The notes below the pieces were generated by a model, which saw nothing but the letters and a program-made list of their open reading frames with translations, had not been told where the DNA came from and searched no databases. From an uncultured Blautia sp. (GTDB lineage: Bacteria; Bacillota; Clostridia; Lachnospirales; Lachnospiraceae), in assembly GCA_900542045.1 (NCBI GenBank), contig UQMI01000026.1, forward strand, positions 1 to 47,320: 47,320 nt of DNA, read 5' to 3'. Shown here piece by piece: positions 1 through 7,338 of this stretch (position 1 is the first letter of the stretch; each line of letters opens with the position of its first letter). The position numbers were made by a program, and so were the translations under genes.

Positions 1-295
1 AATAGACCATGCATAAAGAAGTGTAAAAGCTCTGTTCTTTCAGCTTTGTGTTATTTTAGTACAAATTGGTCTAAAAGTCAACAGAACAATTTGTCCGGTA
101 TCTTTTGCTCCCTGTTTTTAACGCAAGAGCAGCACGGAACAGACGGCAGTGCGGTCTTTCCGTCATGAGCCAGCGGCTGTTATGGACGGGGATCCACAGA
201 TGCGGCAGGGATACCGGCGAGGACACCACTTCCCGGACGAAGACCGGGCTAAAGCCCGGCATTTATGACATCGTCTTTACAGAGGGGAATGTCCA
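1..295. other. Left-edge non-coding stretch
   Basis: I see no convincing gene here: the short reading frames have no ribosome binding site and no recognisable product. A small perfect hairpin (CCGGGC, loop TAAA, GCCCGG) lies at 244-259, downstream of the kinase on the minus strand. It has no clear T run, so a terminator role is only possible. Confidence 0.4.
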
Positions 296-1609
296 TCATT
301 GTTTTTTTTCAGCCGTTTCTGTATAAATTCTCAATTCCTGGTGGAACATATGGTTTTCCTGCTTCATGATCCAGTAGATATTGGGAGATTTTTTCAGAAG
401 CTGTCTGACATTACAAAGGCCAATGCCTTCGTGCCCTTTTCTGATGGAAAAATGCCGCTGCTGAATTTCCTGTACCGTTGGTGTGGAAGCGGAGCAGGAA
501 TTCCGGATGATAATTATGGTTTTTGTTTCGTAAGCGTACCAGTATATTTCCAATTTTGACTCTTCGGTACATTGCGCGCCTTCAATGGCGTTATCCAGGA
601 AGATTCCAAGTATGCGGGCCAGGCAAACGACATTGATATCCGGGGCACAGGCTGAAAAAGGAATGGTTAATTGCAGGTGAAGTCTTTGGCTTATCGCGTA
701 ATTGCATTTTCCAATCAGCAGACCTTTTATTTCAGGAATTTGAAGATTAGATAAACCGCTGATCTGTGCGTGGACTTCATTTAGTCCGCATCCGGCCGGC
801 AGGATCTGTTTCCGGAAATAACTGGTCAAGGCATCATATTGCCGGGTCTTCAGATATTCATCCATGGTGAGCAGGATATTCATATAATCGTGTTTGAAAG
901 AGCGGAAACTCTGGTTAATTTTTTCCAGTTCTTTTGTATAGACCGCCAGCTGTTCCTGATCATGCAGCTGCTGCTGTAACTGCGCCTCTTTTTTTGTAAC
1001 GCGATAGATCAAAAAGAAGAGTAAATTGTTGCACAAAAAATAGCATCCAAACAGAAGGATACAAAAGTGTATGATTTCCGGAGGGTAATTCACATAATCT
1101 CCATATAGAATGTTCAGGGCCAGTATTGCAAAGCATAAAAAAAGGTTCAGCAAATAGACAGGCACAAGAGAGTTTTGATAAAAATTCTGCAGTTTGATGA
1201 CACGAAACAACAGTATATGAGAGACGCGGGTTACCAGATATATGTATGGAAGATAGAAGATCAGATCCCGAAGATACTGGGCTGCTGTCATGTCGGAAAC
1301 AGATATATGGAAAATGAAAAGGATGCCTGCCTGGGACAGGTAATCTGCCAGAATTGCCATAATATATCCGTAAAGAATCCCAAAGATATTCAAGAGCTTA
1401 AACTGCCTTTTATAGACAGCAAATACGAAAAAACCGAAAACATAAAAGAAGGTAACCCATTGCCCAAAAGGAATTCCGATCACGTAGGCAGTAAGGGTGA
1501 GATACAGGAACAGGGCAAAGCTGTGCTTTTTGCTGTGTTCGTAACAGCCGTTATTTCCAATAAAGAACATAGTGCAAATGCTGCTGATCGTTAACAGGAC
1601 GGTGTACAT
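296..1609 (-). CDS. AgrC-like GHKL sensor histidine kinase (orphan)
   Basis: A 437-residue membrane sensor kinase. Roughly the first 220 residues form six or more hydrophobic helices, followed by a short coiled-coil linker. The phosphoacceptor motif FKHDYMN is near residue 240, the ATP-binding N box LDNAIEGA near 338 and the G box HEGIGLCNV near 390. This is the AgrC/GHKL layout, in which the membrane domain usually senses a peptide and the partner is a LytTR response regulator. ATG at 1609 follows AAAAGGAG. No regulator, AgrB-like processing enzyme or peptide gene is adjacent inside the window. A partner would have to lie to the left of the window or elsewhere, so the signal is unknown. Confidence 0.85.
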   Translation of the reverse strand: MYTVLLTISSICTMFFIGNNGCYEHSKKHSFALFLYLTLTAYVIGIPFGQWVTFFYVFGFFVFAVYKRQFKLLNIFGILYGYIMAILADYLSQAGILFIFHISVSDMTAAQYLRDLIFYLPYIYLVTRVSHILLFRVIKLQNFYQNSLVPVYLLNLFLCFAILALNILYGDYVNYPPEIIHFCILLFGCYFLCNNLLFFLIYRVTKKEAQLQQQLHDQEQLAVYTKELEKINQSFRSFKHDYMNILLTMDEYLKTRQYDALTSYFRKQILPAGCGLNEVHAQISGLSNLQIPEIKGLLIGKCNYAISQRLHLQLTIPFSACAPDINVVCLARILGIFLDNAIEGAQCTEESKLEIYWYAYETKTIIIIRNSCSASTPTVQEIQQRHFSIRKGHEGIGLCNVRQLLKKSPNIYWIMKQENHMFHQELRIYTETAEKKQ

Positions 1610-2233
1610 AATCGGCTCCTTTTCTATTGGTTATAATTTAAGAAGATTTTGCACTCTGTTTTCAGAATGCTCGAACGGGGATACATCTGAAGTATAGCTA
1701 TTATAATATAGTTAAGGGAAGGAAAATGCAGATATCGTATCTGTACACATTCGATTCGGAGAGCCTGTCATGAAAAAATAAATTGAGGAAAGCGGAAAGA
1801 TACTGCAATGGGGCGGCCTCCGGTACTGCATAGAAAAGTCCGGTTTGGGGAGTATCCGATTGCGGAAAAACTGAGATTTTGGAAATCCATCGGGAAAGAC
1901 AGGGGCAGGATCCGGGTATGTGTACACTTATGACGCAAACGTTCACAAATAGAGAAACGTGTTATAATTACTTAACAAATATGGAATGCAATTATAATAC
2001 ATTTGTTATTGCTTGTTAAGAGCAGTACGGAGCAGGAGAAAACCTGTCAGTTATGCCGGAGCATGATGAAGGGAAGCGCTTGGTTACAGAAGAGGAGGCG
2101 ATGCCATTGGACTATGGATGAATATTGGAAAGACTGTGTTATGCGAGAATGTATAACGCGGCGCTTGTATAACGGGCTTCAGACCCGTATACAGCTGCCG
2201 GAGATTTGAAAGAGAGAAGGGAGTATATTAAAT
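1610..2233. other. Intergenic region with possible decayed coding fragment
   Basis: About 620 bases without a gene I can defend. A TATAAT box lies at 1963-1968 with a TTCACA at 1942-1947, but the spacing (15) is short. Between 2020 and 2220 one plus frame reads protein-like (for example ILERLCYARMYNAAL) but is interrupted by TGA at 2119 and TAA at 2170. It may be a relic. The overlapping 68-codon frame starting at TTG 2003 lacks a ribosome binding site. Confidence 0.35.
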
Positions 2234-2980
2234 ATGAAAAAACATTTCAGGAAACCATTTGCCTTTCTGCTGGTGCTGGTACTGGCTCTGTCGGTCACCA
2301 CCCCGGTTATGGCAAAGACGGCCAGACAGCCTTATATTCAGAAGACTGTAAATCTGAAATTTGGCAGATCGGATCACGTTCCATTTTATTGGGCGAACAG
2401 TAAGAAGGCCACTTACACCAGTTCCAATCCGTCCGTTGCGGTACTGGAACCAAATAGTTCCGGAGTTTATGTGCATGCGGTCAATCCGGGAACGGCAACC
2501 ATGACTACAACCTACAAGGGAAAGACCTATAAAACCAGAATTACTGTCACAAGAGTTCCCTTTGAAGAGGAGACGTTTTGGGTTAAGTGTGGAGCAGAAG
2601 ACGGCCCTTTGCCGGAAGGAATGGAAATCAACTTTGAAAATATGATGAAATATTCTAAAGTGACATATTATCTTGAATGGGAAACGGTGCCGGGTGCCGA
2701 TGGGTATGAAATCCGAAAGATTTCTCCCAGTGGAAAGATTAGAGAGGCTTCCTGCGCGATTGATGATCTGCCCAATGATTCCGGCTTCCAGTTATGTATG
2801 AACACCAAGGGAACGCCCTATTATCGGTTTGAGGGAGACCTTGCAGATCACCACGGCAAGAATGGGAATATAATCTATGGCGGCGGAATCCGTGCCTATA
2901 AGATCGTGAATGGAGAAAAGATTTATACTGACTGGCACAAGTTGGGAATCGATTATGGGTTTGGTCTGGAAAATGAATGA
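2234..2980 (+). CDS. Secreted Ig-like (Big2-like) domain protein
   Basis: A 248-residue exported protein. The first 27 residues are a classical signal peptide: MKKHFRKP, a hydrophobic core, then a likely cut after VMA. Residues about 30-110 resemble a bacterial Ig-like group 2 domain (TYTSSNPSVAVLEPN, then NPGTATMTTTYKGKTYKTRITV). The second half contains a Fn3-like opening strand, LEWETVPGADGYEI. The ATG follows AAGGGAG. No sortase motif, membrane anchor or catalytic motif was seen, so the role is unknown, perhaps surface adhesion or matrix. The next gene has the same architecture, which suggests an old tandem duplication. Confidence 0.75.
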   Translation: MKKHFRKPFAFLLVLVLALSVTTPVMAKTARQPYIQKTVNLKFGRSDHVPFYWANSKKATYTSSNPSVAVLEPNSSGVYVHAVNPGTATMTTTYKGKTYKTRITVTRVPFEEETFWVKCGAEDGPLPEGMEINFENMMKYSKVTYYLEWETVPGADGYEIRKISPSGKIREASCAIDDLPNDSGFQLCMNTKGTPYYRFEGDLADHHGKNGNIIYGGGIRAYKIVNGEKIYTDWHKLGIDYGFGLENE

Positions 2981-3078
2981 TGGTATGTAGAGAGGATGGT
3001 GGAGAAGAAAAAATGACTTCATCCATCTGGGAGTGGTACCGGAATAGAGAGAAAAACGTGAAAGAGAGGAGTTTGAAC

Positions 3079-3798
3079 ATGAAGGGACAATGGAAAAGAA
3101 TGTTTTGCGGGGTACTGGCTGCAGTCATGCTGACAGCGGCACCAGTGGCAGCCCATGCGGATACGGTAATAATCGCCGGGATCGAGACAGAAGTGGTGCA
3201 GACATTGCCGGGGAAGGCAACAAACAGCAAGATTAATACAAAATCCAAAACAGTCACATTGTATGCAGGGCTGACCTATACTTTCAAAGGCAATGGATTT
3301 AAGAGGGCAAAAGCCAACTGGAAGATCAGCAATACAAAATATGCCACGTTGAAAGTCGGAAAGACTGGCGCTGCTACCTTAAAAACCAAAAAAGCCGGAA
3401 AATTTACGATCACCGCATCTCAGGGAAATAAAAAGTATACCTATAAGGTAACGGTGAAAGAGGATTTCAAAAAGAGATTTTTGGAAACAGAGGCAAAAAA
3501 TAATGTGATCACCTGGGATGCCCTGCCTGGCGCAGACGGATATCTGGTATGCCGGCAATATTTCTCAGAATGTGGTTATAATGAATTTGGCTGGAAAGAT
3601 GGGGAGCAGATTGTTCTTGCAGACGTCAAGGCCGGTGAGTCCTTGTCTTATGATATCAGCAATGTAGAAAACTGGGATTTCTACTGGAGGAACAACTGGT
3701 TCCTGCGTGTAAAGCCCTATCAGATCGTGGGAGATGAAGTGGTCTTTGCGTCAGAGTACGCAGAAGATATGACGTTTAATACGGTAAAATTAAAATAG
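3079..3798 (+). CDS. Secreted Ig-like domain protein, paralogue of upstream gene
   Basis: A 239-residue exported protein. I place the start at ATG 3079 because AGAGAGGAG precedes it and the signal peptide begins there (MKGQWKRMFCGVLAAVML, cut likely after AHA). The same reading frame is open back to 2977, but that extension would bury the signal peptide. An Ig-like domain spans about residues 55-130 (WKISNTKYATLKVGK, then KAGKFTITASQGNKKYTYKVTV). A Fn3-like segment starts at ITWDALPGADGY, matching WETVPGADGY in the preceding gene. A clear terminator follows, so the two genes probably form one transcript. No enzymatic motif was seen. Confidence 0.75.
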   Translation: MKGQWKRMFCGVLAAVMLTAAPVAAHADTVIIAGIETEVVQTLPGKATNSKINTKSKTVTLYAGLTYTFKGNGFKRAKANWKISNTKYATLKVGKTGAATLKTKKAGKFTITASQGNKKYTYKVTVKEDFKKRFLETEAKNNVITWDALPGADGYLVCRQYFSECGYNEFGWKDGEQIVLADVKAGESLSYDISNVENWDFYWRNNWFLRVKPYQIVGDEVVFASEYAEDMTFNTVKLK

Positions 3799-3820
3799 GC
3801 GGTTCAACGAGTGCAGAAGG

Positions 3821-3844
3821 AGGGGAGAGGAATCTCCCCTTTTT
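3821..3844 (+). terminator. Intrinsic terminator after Ig-like protein pair
   Basis: An 8-bp stem AGGGGAGA / TCTCCCCT with a GGAA tetraloop is followed by TTTTT. It closes the two-gene secreted-protein transcript. Confidence 0.85.
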
Positions 3845-3910
3845 CCGTCTGGTTTAAACCTGCGAGATAGTATCTGCCTATGACTGAGAAAGAAAAGGAG
3901 TCTGGTAGCG

Positions 3911-4877
3911 ATGAGAAATTGGTGGAAAGATCAAAAGACGCTGTTTCAGATAGGGATCGGAAGTTCTATGGGAATCGGGCTCCTGCTTCTTATTTTGTTG
4001 TCCACAGGGATCGGATTGCAATGGGAAAAGATCGACCTGGGCTATCTGGGGTACCAGAAGATCATTTTTATCGGAGATTCCCGGACGGCAGCGATGGAGG
4101 ATAACAATCCGTATAAAGACATAGAGTTTGTGGCGGCCCGCGGGGAAGGTCTGCGCTGGTTCAAAGAAGAAGGATATGCGCAGCTCATGGAGATCCTGGA
4201 AAGGAATAATACTCCGCAGCCCATTGCACTGGTATTTAATTTAGGGGTGAATGATTATAAATCGAACAGTAAAAAATATATCTCTTATTTCCAGAAGATC
4301 GCACAGACGCTAACAGCGGGACCAGAACTGCTATCTTTTCTATATGAGCATCAACCCGGTTGAGGAAGAAAAGCTGAGGGGCAATACCGGATATACCATG
4401 CGCACGAATCAAGGGATCCAGACATTCAATCAGCGGTTGAAGGATGGGCTGGAGGGAGAATACTTCTGGCTGGATATGAATACGGCATTGAAGAAAAAAG
4501 GATTTTCCACAACAGACGGCCTGCATTACAGCGATGCCGCGACCGGTTATATATTGGCGCAGGGGATCCGGATGGTGGTGGATGCAGAATGCTATCCGCA
4601 GGAGTACTGCTGGAGAAGAAGAGAAGGGAACTGGTATGCCCTGGGCTGGGAAGACGATCGTGCCGTAAAAAATACATGGATCCGGGATGGAGAGGGCGAA
4701 TTCTATCTGGATGAGGACGGACAGTTATTAAGGAATCAGGAAATTATGGATGAAGAAGGAAATATGGTTACGGTAGGGAATTCGGGGAGAAAAATGGAGA
4801 TAAGTACTGGCAGTGAAGAAGTGCCTGTAATGGGAAGGGAGACTCTTATACACCATGCTGAGAGAAGTCTGAGGTGA
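3911..4877 (+). pseudogene. SGNH/GDSL hydrolase with wall-binding-like repeat, frameshifted
   Basis: Two overlapping frames together make one about 321-codon SGNH-family esterase. The first (3911-4363) has a membrane helix at residues 12-35, the nucleophile block FIGDSRT and the block III motif NLGVND. The second frame supplies block V, TTDGLHYS, with the catalytic Asp and His, and then glucan/choline-binding-like repeats (NWYALGWEDD, FYLDEDGQLL). Removing one C at 4322-4323 restores LTAGQNCYLFYMSINPVEEE across the junction. As read, the catalytic Ser is separated from the Asp/His, so the product should be inactive. AAAGGAG precedes ATG 3911. Such enzymes deacylate cell-wall glycans or related polymers. 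A sequencing error in the C pair is an alternative to true decay. Confidence 0.8.
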
Positions 4878-4899
4878 GAGAGTTATTTGATGAGAGGCC

Positions 4900-4919
4900 G
4901 GGGGATCTGTAAATCCCCC
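4900..4919. terminator. Possible terminator hairpin between convergent genes
   Basis: A 7-bp stem GGGGGAT / ATCCCCC with a 6-base loop sits between the converging SGNH and SOD genes. There is no strong T run on either side, so activity is uncertain. Confidence 0.4.
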
Positions 4920-4953
4920 TCCTACTCGATTGATCCTGCACTGACCCGGACAG

Positions 4954-5484
4954 TTATTTTGAGGATGTGCCTGCTTCGTTTGCCGCTGTCTGCAGGGGAC
5001 TGATAATGCGTCCGCAGGCAATCTTGCTGCCGGAATTTCCCGCAGGCTGGGAAGTAAAATCATCTACGCTGCTGTGGATCACGACTGTCCGGCCAATGAC
5101 TTCTTCCGGAACAAACTGATCCGTATAAAAGATCTAGAATGCATAGCCGTCATTTCCGAACAGGGGCGGCAGGTCGCCTGCATGACCCGGATGCGGACAT
5201 TGTCTGGGATTATAGTGCGCCAGTGTGTCCGGAAAGGGCTGGGAGGGATCACTGCCCTGACTGCAGGAGCCGCCTTCGTGAATGTGGAAGTCGTGAATGC
5301 CAGGAGCACAGGAACGCATTCCGGCAGACGGAAGGCCCGTAACCTCAGCGGCCACCAGAGTTCCTCCCCAGAGAGGAAAGAACCACACCTCTCCGGAGAG
5401 CGCCGGGTATTGTTCAGAACCCCGGATCACAGCAAGAGCTTCTGCCGGCCGGTTCAGCAGCTGCTGCAGCATGGCCGGGCTCAT
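4954..5484 (-). pseudogene. Cu/Zn superoxide dismutase, interrupted by amber codon
   Basis: This is a recognisable Cu/Zn superoxide dismutase on the minus strand. Metal-ligand motifs are DFHIHEGGSC, LAHYNP and HPGHAGDLPPL. After GNDGYAF an in-frame TAG (5134-5136) stops the chain at 116 residues. The same frame continues as IFYTDQFVPEEVIGRTVVIH, then GSKIACGRI, to a TAA at 4954, which is the rest of the family fold including the last copper-ligand histidine (VIH). A truncated product should not bind copper properly. The start at 5484 overlaps the cotJC stop in an ATGA, with AAAGGG upstream, so it is translationally coupled to a spore-coat gene. Its intact form was probably a coat-associated enzyme; that role is inference. 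Confidence 0.88.
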
Positions 5485-6140
5485 CTGCATCCCTTTCGGC
5501 AGCCGGAACTGCCGGCCTGCGGATCGCAGGAGGCCTGACAGGGAGCGTCAAAGCTTGGATTGAAAGCGTAGAAGTTCTTGGCTTCCAGCTGTTCCTGAAC
5601 GGTACGGAGGGCTTCGCCGAAACGCTGATAATGGACGATCTCTCTGGCCCGCAGGAACCGGATGGGGTCAGCTACCTCAGGGATGTCGCGGACTACCCGC
5701 AGGATGTTATCGTAAGTGGTGCGGGCTTTTTGCTCCGCAGCCAGGTTTTCATGGAGGTCTGTGATGGGATCTCCCTTGGACTGGAATTCACAGGCATTGA
5801 AGGGAACGCCACCGGCGGCCTGGGGCCAGACGGCAACGGTGTGGTCAATGTAGTACGGTCCCAGTCCGCTGTTTTCAATCTCCTCCATGGAAAGGTTGCG
5901 GGTCAGCTGGTGCACAATGGTGGAAACCATTTCAAGATGGGCCAGTTCTTCGGTTCCAATATCGTTGAGGATCCCCATGGCGATCCGGTTCGGCATGGTA
6001 AAACGCTGGGAAAGATAGCGCATGGATGCGCCAATCTCGCCGTCGGGACCTCCGTACTGGCTCATGATGAACTGTGCCAGTTTGGCATTTGGAGTTGTGA
6101 TGTGAACAGGGTATTGCAGTCTTTTTTCATAATTCCACAT
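5481..6140 (-). CDS. cotJC: CotJC, manganese-catalase-like spore coat protein
   Basis: 219 residues, close to the usual CotJC length. It has the ferritin-like metal-binding pattern of manganese catalases: EELAHLEMV near residues 65-75 and AREIVHYQRF near 165-175, each with a Glu and a His three residues apart. It begins MWNYEKRLQYPV, as in the family. In Bacillus the protein is part of the spore coat inner layer; peroxide destruction is expected from the fold. The ATG lies 13 bases after AAAGGAGG and follows cotJB closely. The last codons overlap the SOD start (ATGA), giving a four-gene coat operon. Confidence 0.92.
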   Translation of the reverse strand: MWNYEKRLQYPVHITTPNAKLAQFIMSQYGGPDGEIGASMRYLSQRFTMPNRIAMGILNDIGTEELAHLEMVSTIVHQLTRNLSMEEIENSGLGPYYIDHTVAVWPQAAGGVPFNACEFQSKGDPITDLHENLAAEQKARTTYDNILRVVRDIPEVADPIRFLRAREIVHYQRFGEALRTVQEQLEAKNFYAFNPSFDAPCQASCDPQAGSSGCRKGCR

Positions 6141-6143
6141 AAG

Positions 6144-6431
6144 CTACTGGCATCCTCCTTTCTCTTCCCACGGGAAGGGCTGCTCAATCCACTGCCAGGA
6201 ACGGCTGCAGGAATCGTCTGCAGTGTCTATGGTCAGCGGGCCGAAATATCTTGCGTATTCTTCCAGAGCTTCCTGCCGTGCCGCCGCATATTTCCGGAAA
6301 AAGGCAAGGGCTTCGGCGTCTTCCGGATGGGTATTCAGATAGAGGGAAATATCGTTTACCGCAAAACTCACTTCATTGATGTGTGCCAGAAGCTGTTTTC
6401 TGGATGGCATGGATGATCTGTCGGTATTCAT
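6144..6431 (-). CDS. cotJB: CotJB spore coat protein
   Basis: A 95-residue small acidic protein matching CotJB, with the typical segments HINEVSFAVNDISLYLNTHPED and ALEEYARYFGPLTID. It belongs to the CotJ complex deposited on the forespore; its biochemical role is not established. GGAGG lies 11 bases before the ATG. The start overlaps the end of cotJA by four bases (ATGA), so the two are translationally coupled. Confidence 0.9.
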   Translation of the reverse strand: MNTDRSSMPSRKQLLAHINEVSFAVNDISLYLNTHPEDAEALAFFRKYAAARQEALEEYARYFGPLTIDTADDSCSRSWQWIEQPFPWEEKGGCQ

Positions 6432-6709
6432 CGATGCATGTTCCTCCTTCCGCAGAATGGCTTGCAGAGAGCCGGGAAAATAGTTCCTACGTGCAGTGCA
6501 TAATGCAGGTCAAAGGGCTCCTGCCAGGATTGATAGGGGACATAGGCCATGGCCGGGATCATCTGATCCACATGCGCATACATGGAAGTTTTTTTCTGAC
6601 AGGACGTGTGTTCGGCCTCGGAAGGGCTGCGCATCTGACAGGAAGGGCAGGTCCCCGGGGCGGGCTGCATGCTGCGGCCGCTCCGCCGGTTTGTCATATA
6701 TCTTTCCAT
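6428..6709 (-). CDS. cotJA: CotJA spore coat protein
   Basis: A 93-residue CotJA-family protein. I use ATG 6709 (MERYMTNRR) because AAGAAAGGA sits 6 bases upstream. The frame stays open to 6733, but that earlier start has no ribosome binding site. The conserved CotJA core AMAYVPYQSWQEPFDLHYALHVGTIFPALCKPF is present toward the C-terminus. The N-terminal half is rich in Ser, Pro and Cys (CPSCQ, TSCQKK), which could support cross-linking in the coat. It is the first gene of the coat operon and should be made in the mother cell during sporulation. Confidence 0.88.
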   Translation of the reverse strand: MERYMTNRRSGRSMQPAPGTCPSCQMRSPSEAEHTSCQKKTSMYAHVDQMIPAMAYVPYQSWQEPFDLHYALHVGTIFPALCKPFCGRRNMHR

Positions 6710-6749
6710 TATAGATCCTTTCTTAAATGACAAATATCAGGTTCCCTTT

Positions 6750-6778
6750 TATCTTATGTGCGAAACAGAAAAATGTGT
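6750..6778 (-). promoter_or_regulatory. Candidate sigma-K/sigma-E promoter for cotJ operon
   Basis: Read on the minus strand, CATAAGATA fits the sigma-K -10 pattern CATANNNTA exactly. An ACAC lies 16 bases upstream, where sigma-K needs AC. The same -10 also partly fits sigma-E (CATACAAT), the factor used for cotJ in Bacillus. It lies about 40 bases before the cotJA start. Confidence 0.5.
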
Positions 6779-6998
6779 GGCGGCCATATATAATATTAAG
6801 AAAGAACCGGGACTTTGAAGGGGCAGAAAAAAGGGTATTCACAGATTTTTCAAATCTTTGCCACAAAATCATCACAACCGGAATCTATACTCATAATCAA
6901 ACAAAAGGATTTATCCTTTTTACATAAATTACTTTCTTTTTCATTTTTCGCCGGACCGTATGGTTCGGCCCTCCTTTTGTAAGGAGAATTTTTAGGGG
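6779..6998. other. Non-coding spacer with two hairpins
   Basis: I see no gene here. AAAAGGA-TTTA-TCCTTTT (6903-6920) and GCCGGACC-GTAT-GGTTCGGC (6950-6969, one G-U pair) are hairpins of unclear purpose between the coat operon promoter and the tRNA promoter. Confidence 0.4.
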
Positions 6999-7026
6999 TT
7001 GCATCTTCCGGGAAAAGTGCTATAAT
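6999..7026 (+). promoter_or_regulatory. Promoter of tRNA-Val
   Basis: TTGCAT (6999-7004) and a perfect TATAAT (7021-7026) are separated by 16 bases. Transcription would begin only a few bases before the tRNA. Confidence 0.8.
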
Positions 7027-7035
7027 AATTTTCAT

Positions 7036-7109
7036 GGAAGCATAGCTCAGCTGGGATGAGCGTTCGCCTCACACGCGAGAGGTCATGGGTTCGAGCCCCA
7101 TTGCTTCCA
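7036..7109 (+). tRNA. tRNA-Val (anticodon CAC)
   Basis: A 74-base cloverleaf. The acceptor GGAAGCA pairs with TGCTTCC and the discriminator is A. The D arm is GCTC/GAGC. The anticodon stem TTCGC/GCGAG closes the loop CTCACAC, giving anticodon CAC, which reads GTG. The T arm is ATGGG-TTCGAGC-CCCAT. The 3' CCA is not encoded. A run of T follows at once. It is transcribed alone from its own promoter. Confidence 0.95.
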
Positions 7110-7183
7110 TTTTTTATTGTCTTTCAGGAAGGCAGAGGAGAATGGGAAGACCTGTTTTCCTGCATTCATAATATGTGAAAAAC

Positions 7184-7220
7184 GGCAGAGATACCTGTGG
7201 CTGGTGTCTCTGCCATTTTT
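7184..7220. terminator. Bidirectional terminator between tRNA and ABC permease
   Basis: A 12-bp stem GGCAGAGATACC / GGTGTCTCTGCC (one G-U) is flanked by AAAAAC on the left and ATTTTTT on the right, so it can end transcription from both sides. It should stop the minus-strand transporter operon. Confidence 0.85.
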
Positions 7221-7338
7221 TGAATAAGGAAGATACTGGATCTGTCTTTTGGATTTTCGGCTGTTCCCAGACCTGGATAGCTGAAGGTAGCTTTTGTTTA
7301 CGCCGTCCGCCACGGATGCGGGCTGCATCTGCCAGCCG

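Noticed and set aside
2003..2209. A 68-codon plus-strand gene starting with TTG
   Set aside because: No ribosome binding site, no known domain, and another frame over the same bases looks more protein-like.
4322..4323. Programmed ribosomal frameshift in the SGNH gene
   Set aside because: No slippery heptamer, stimulatory hairpin or internal ribosome binding site is visible at the junction; a simple one-base change fits better.
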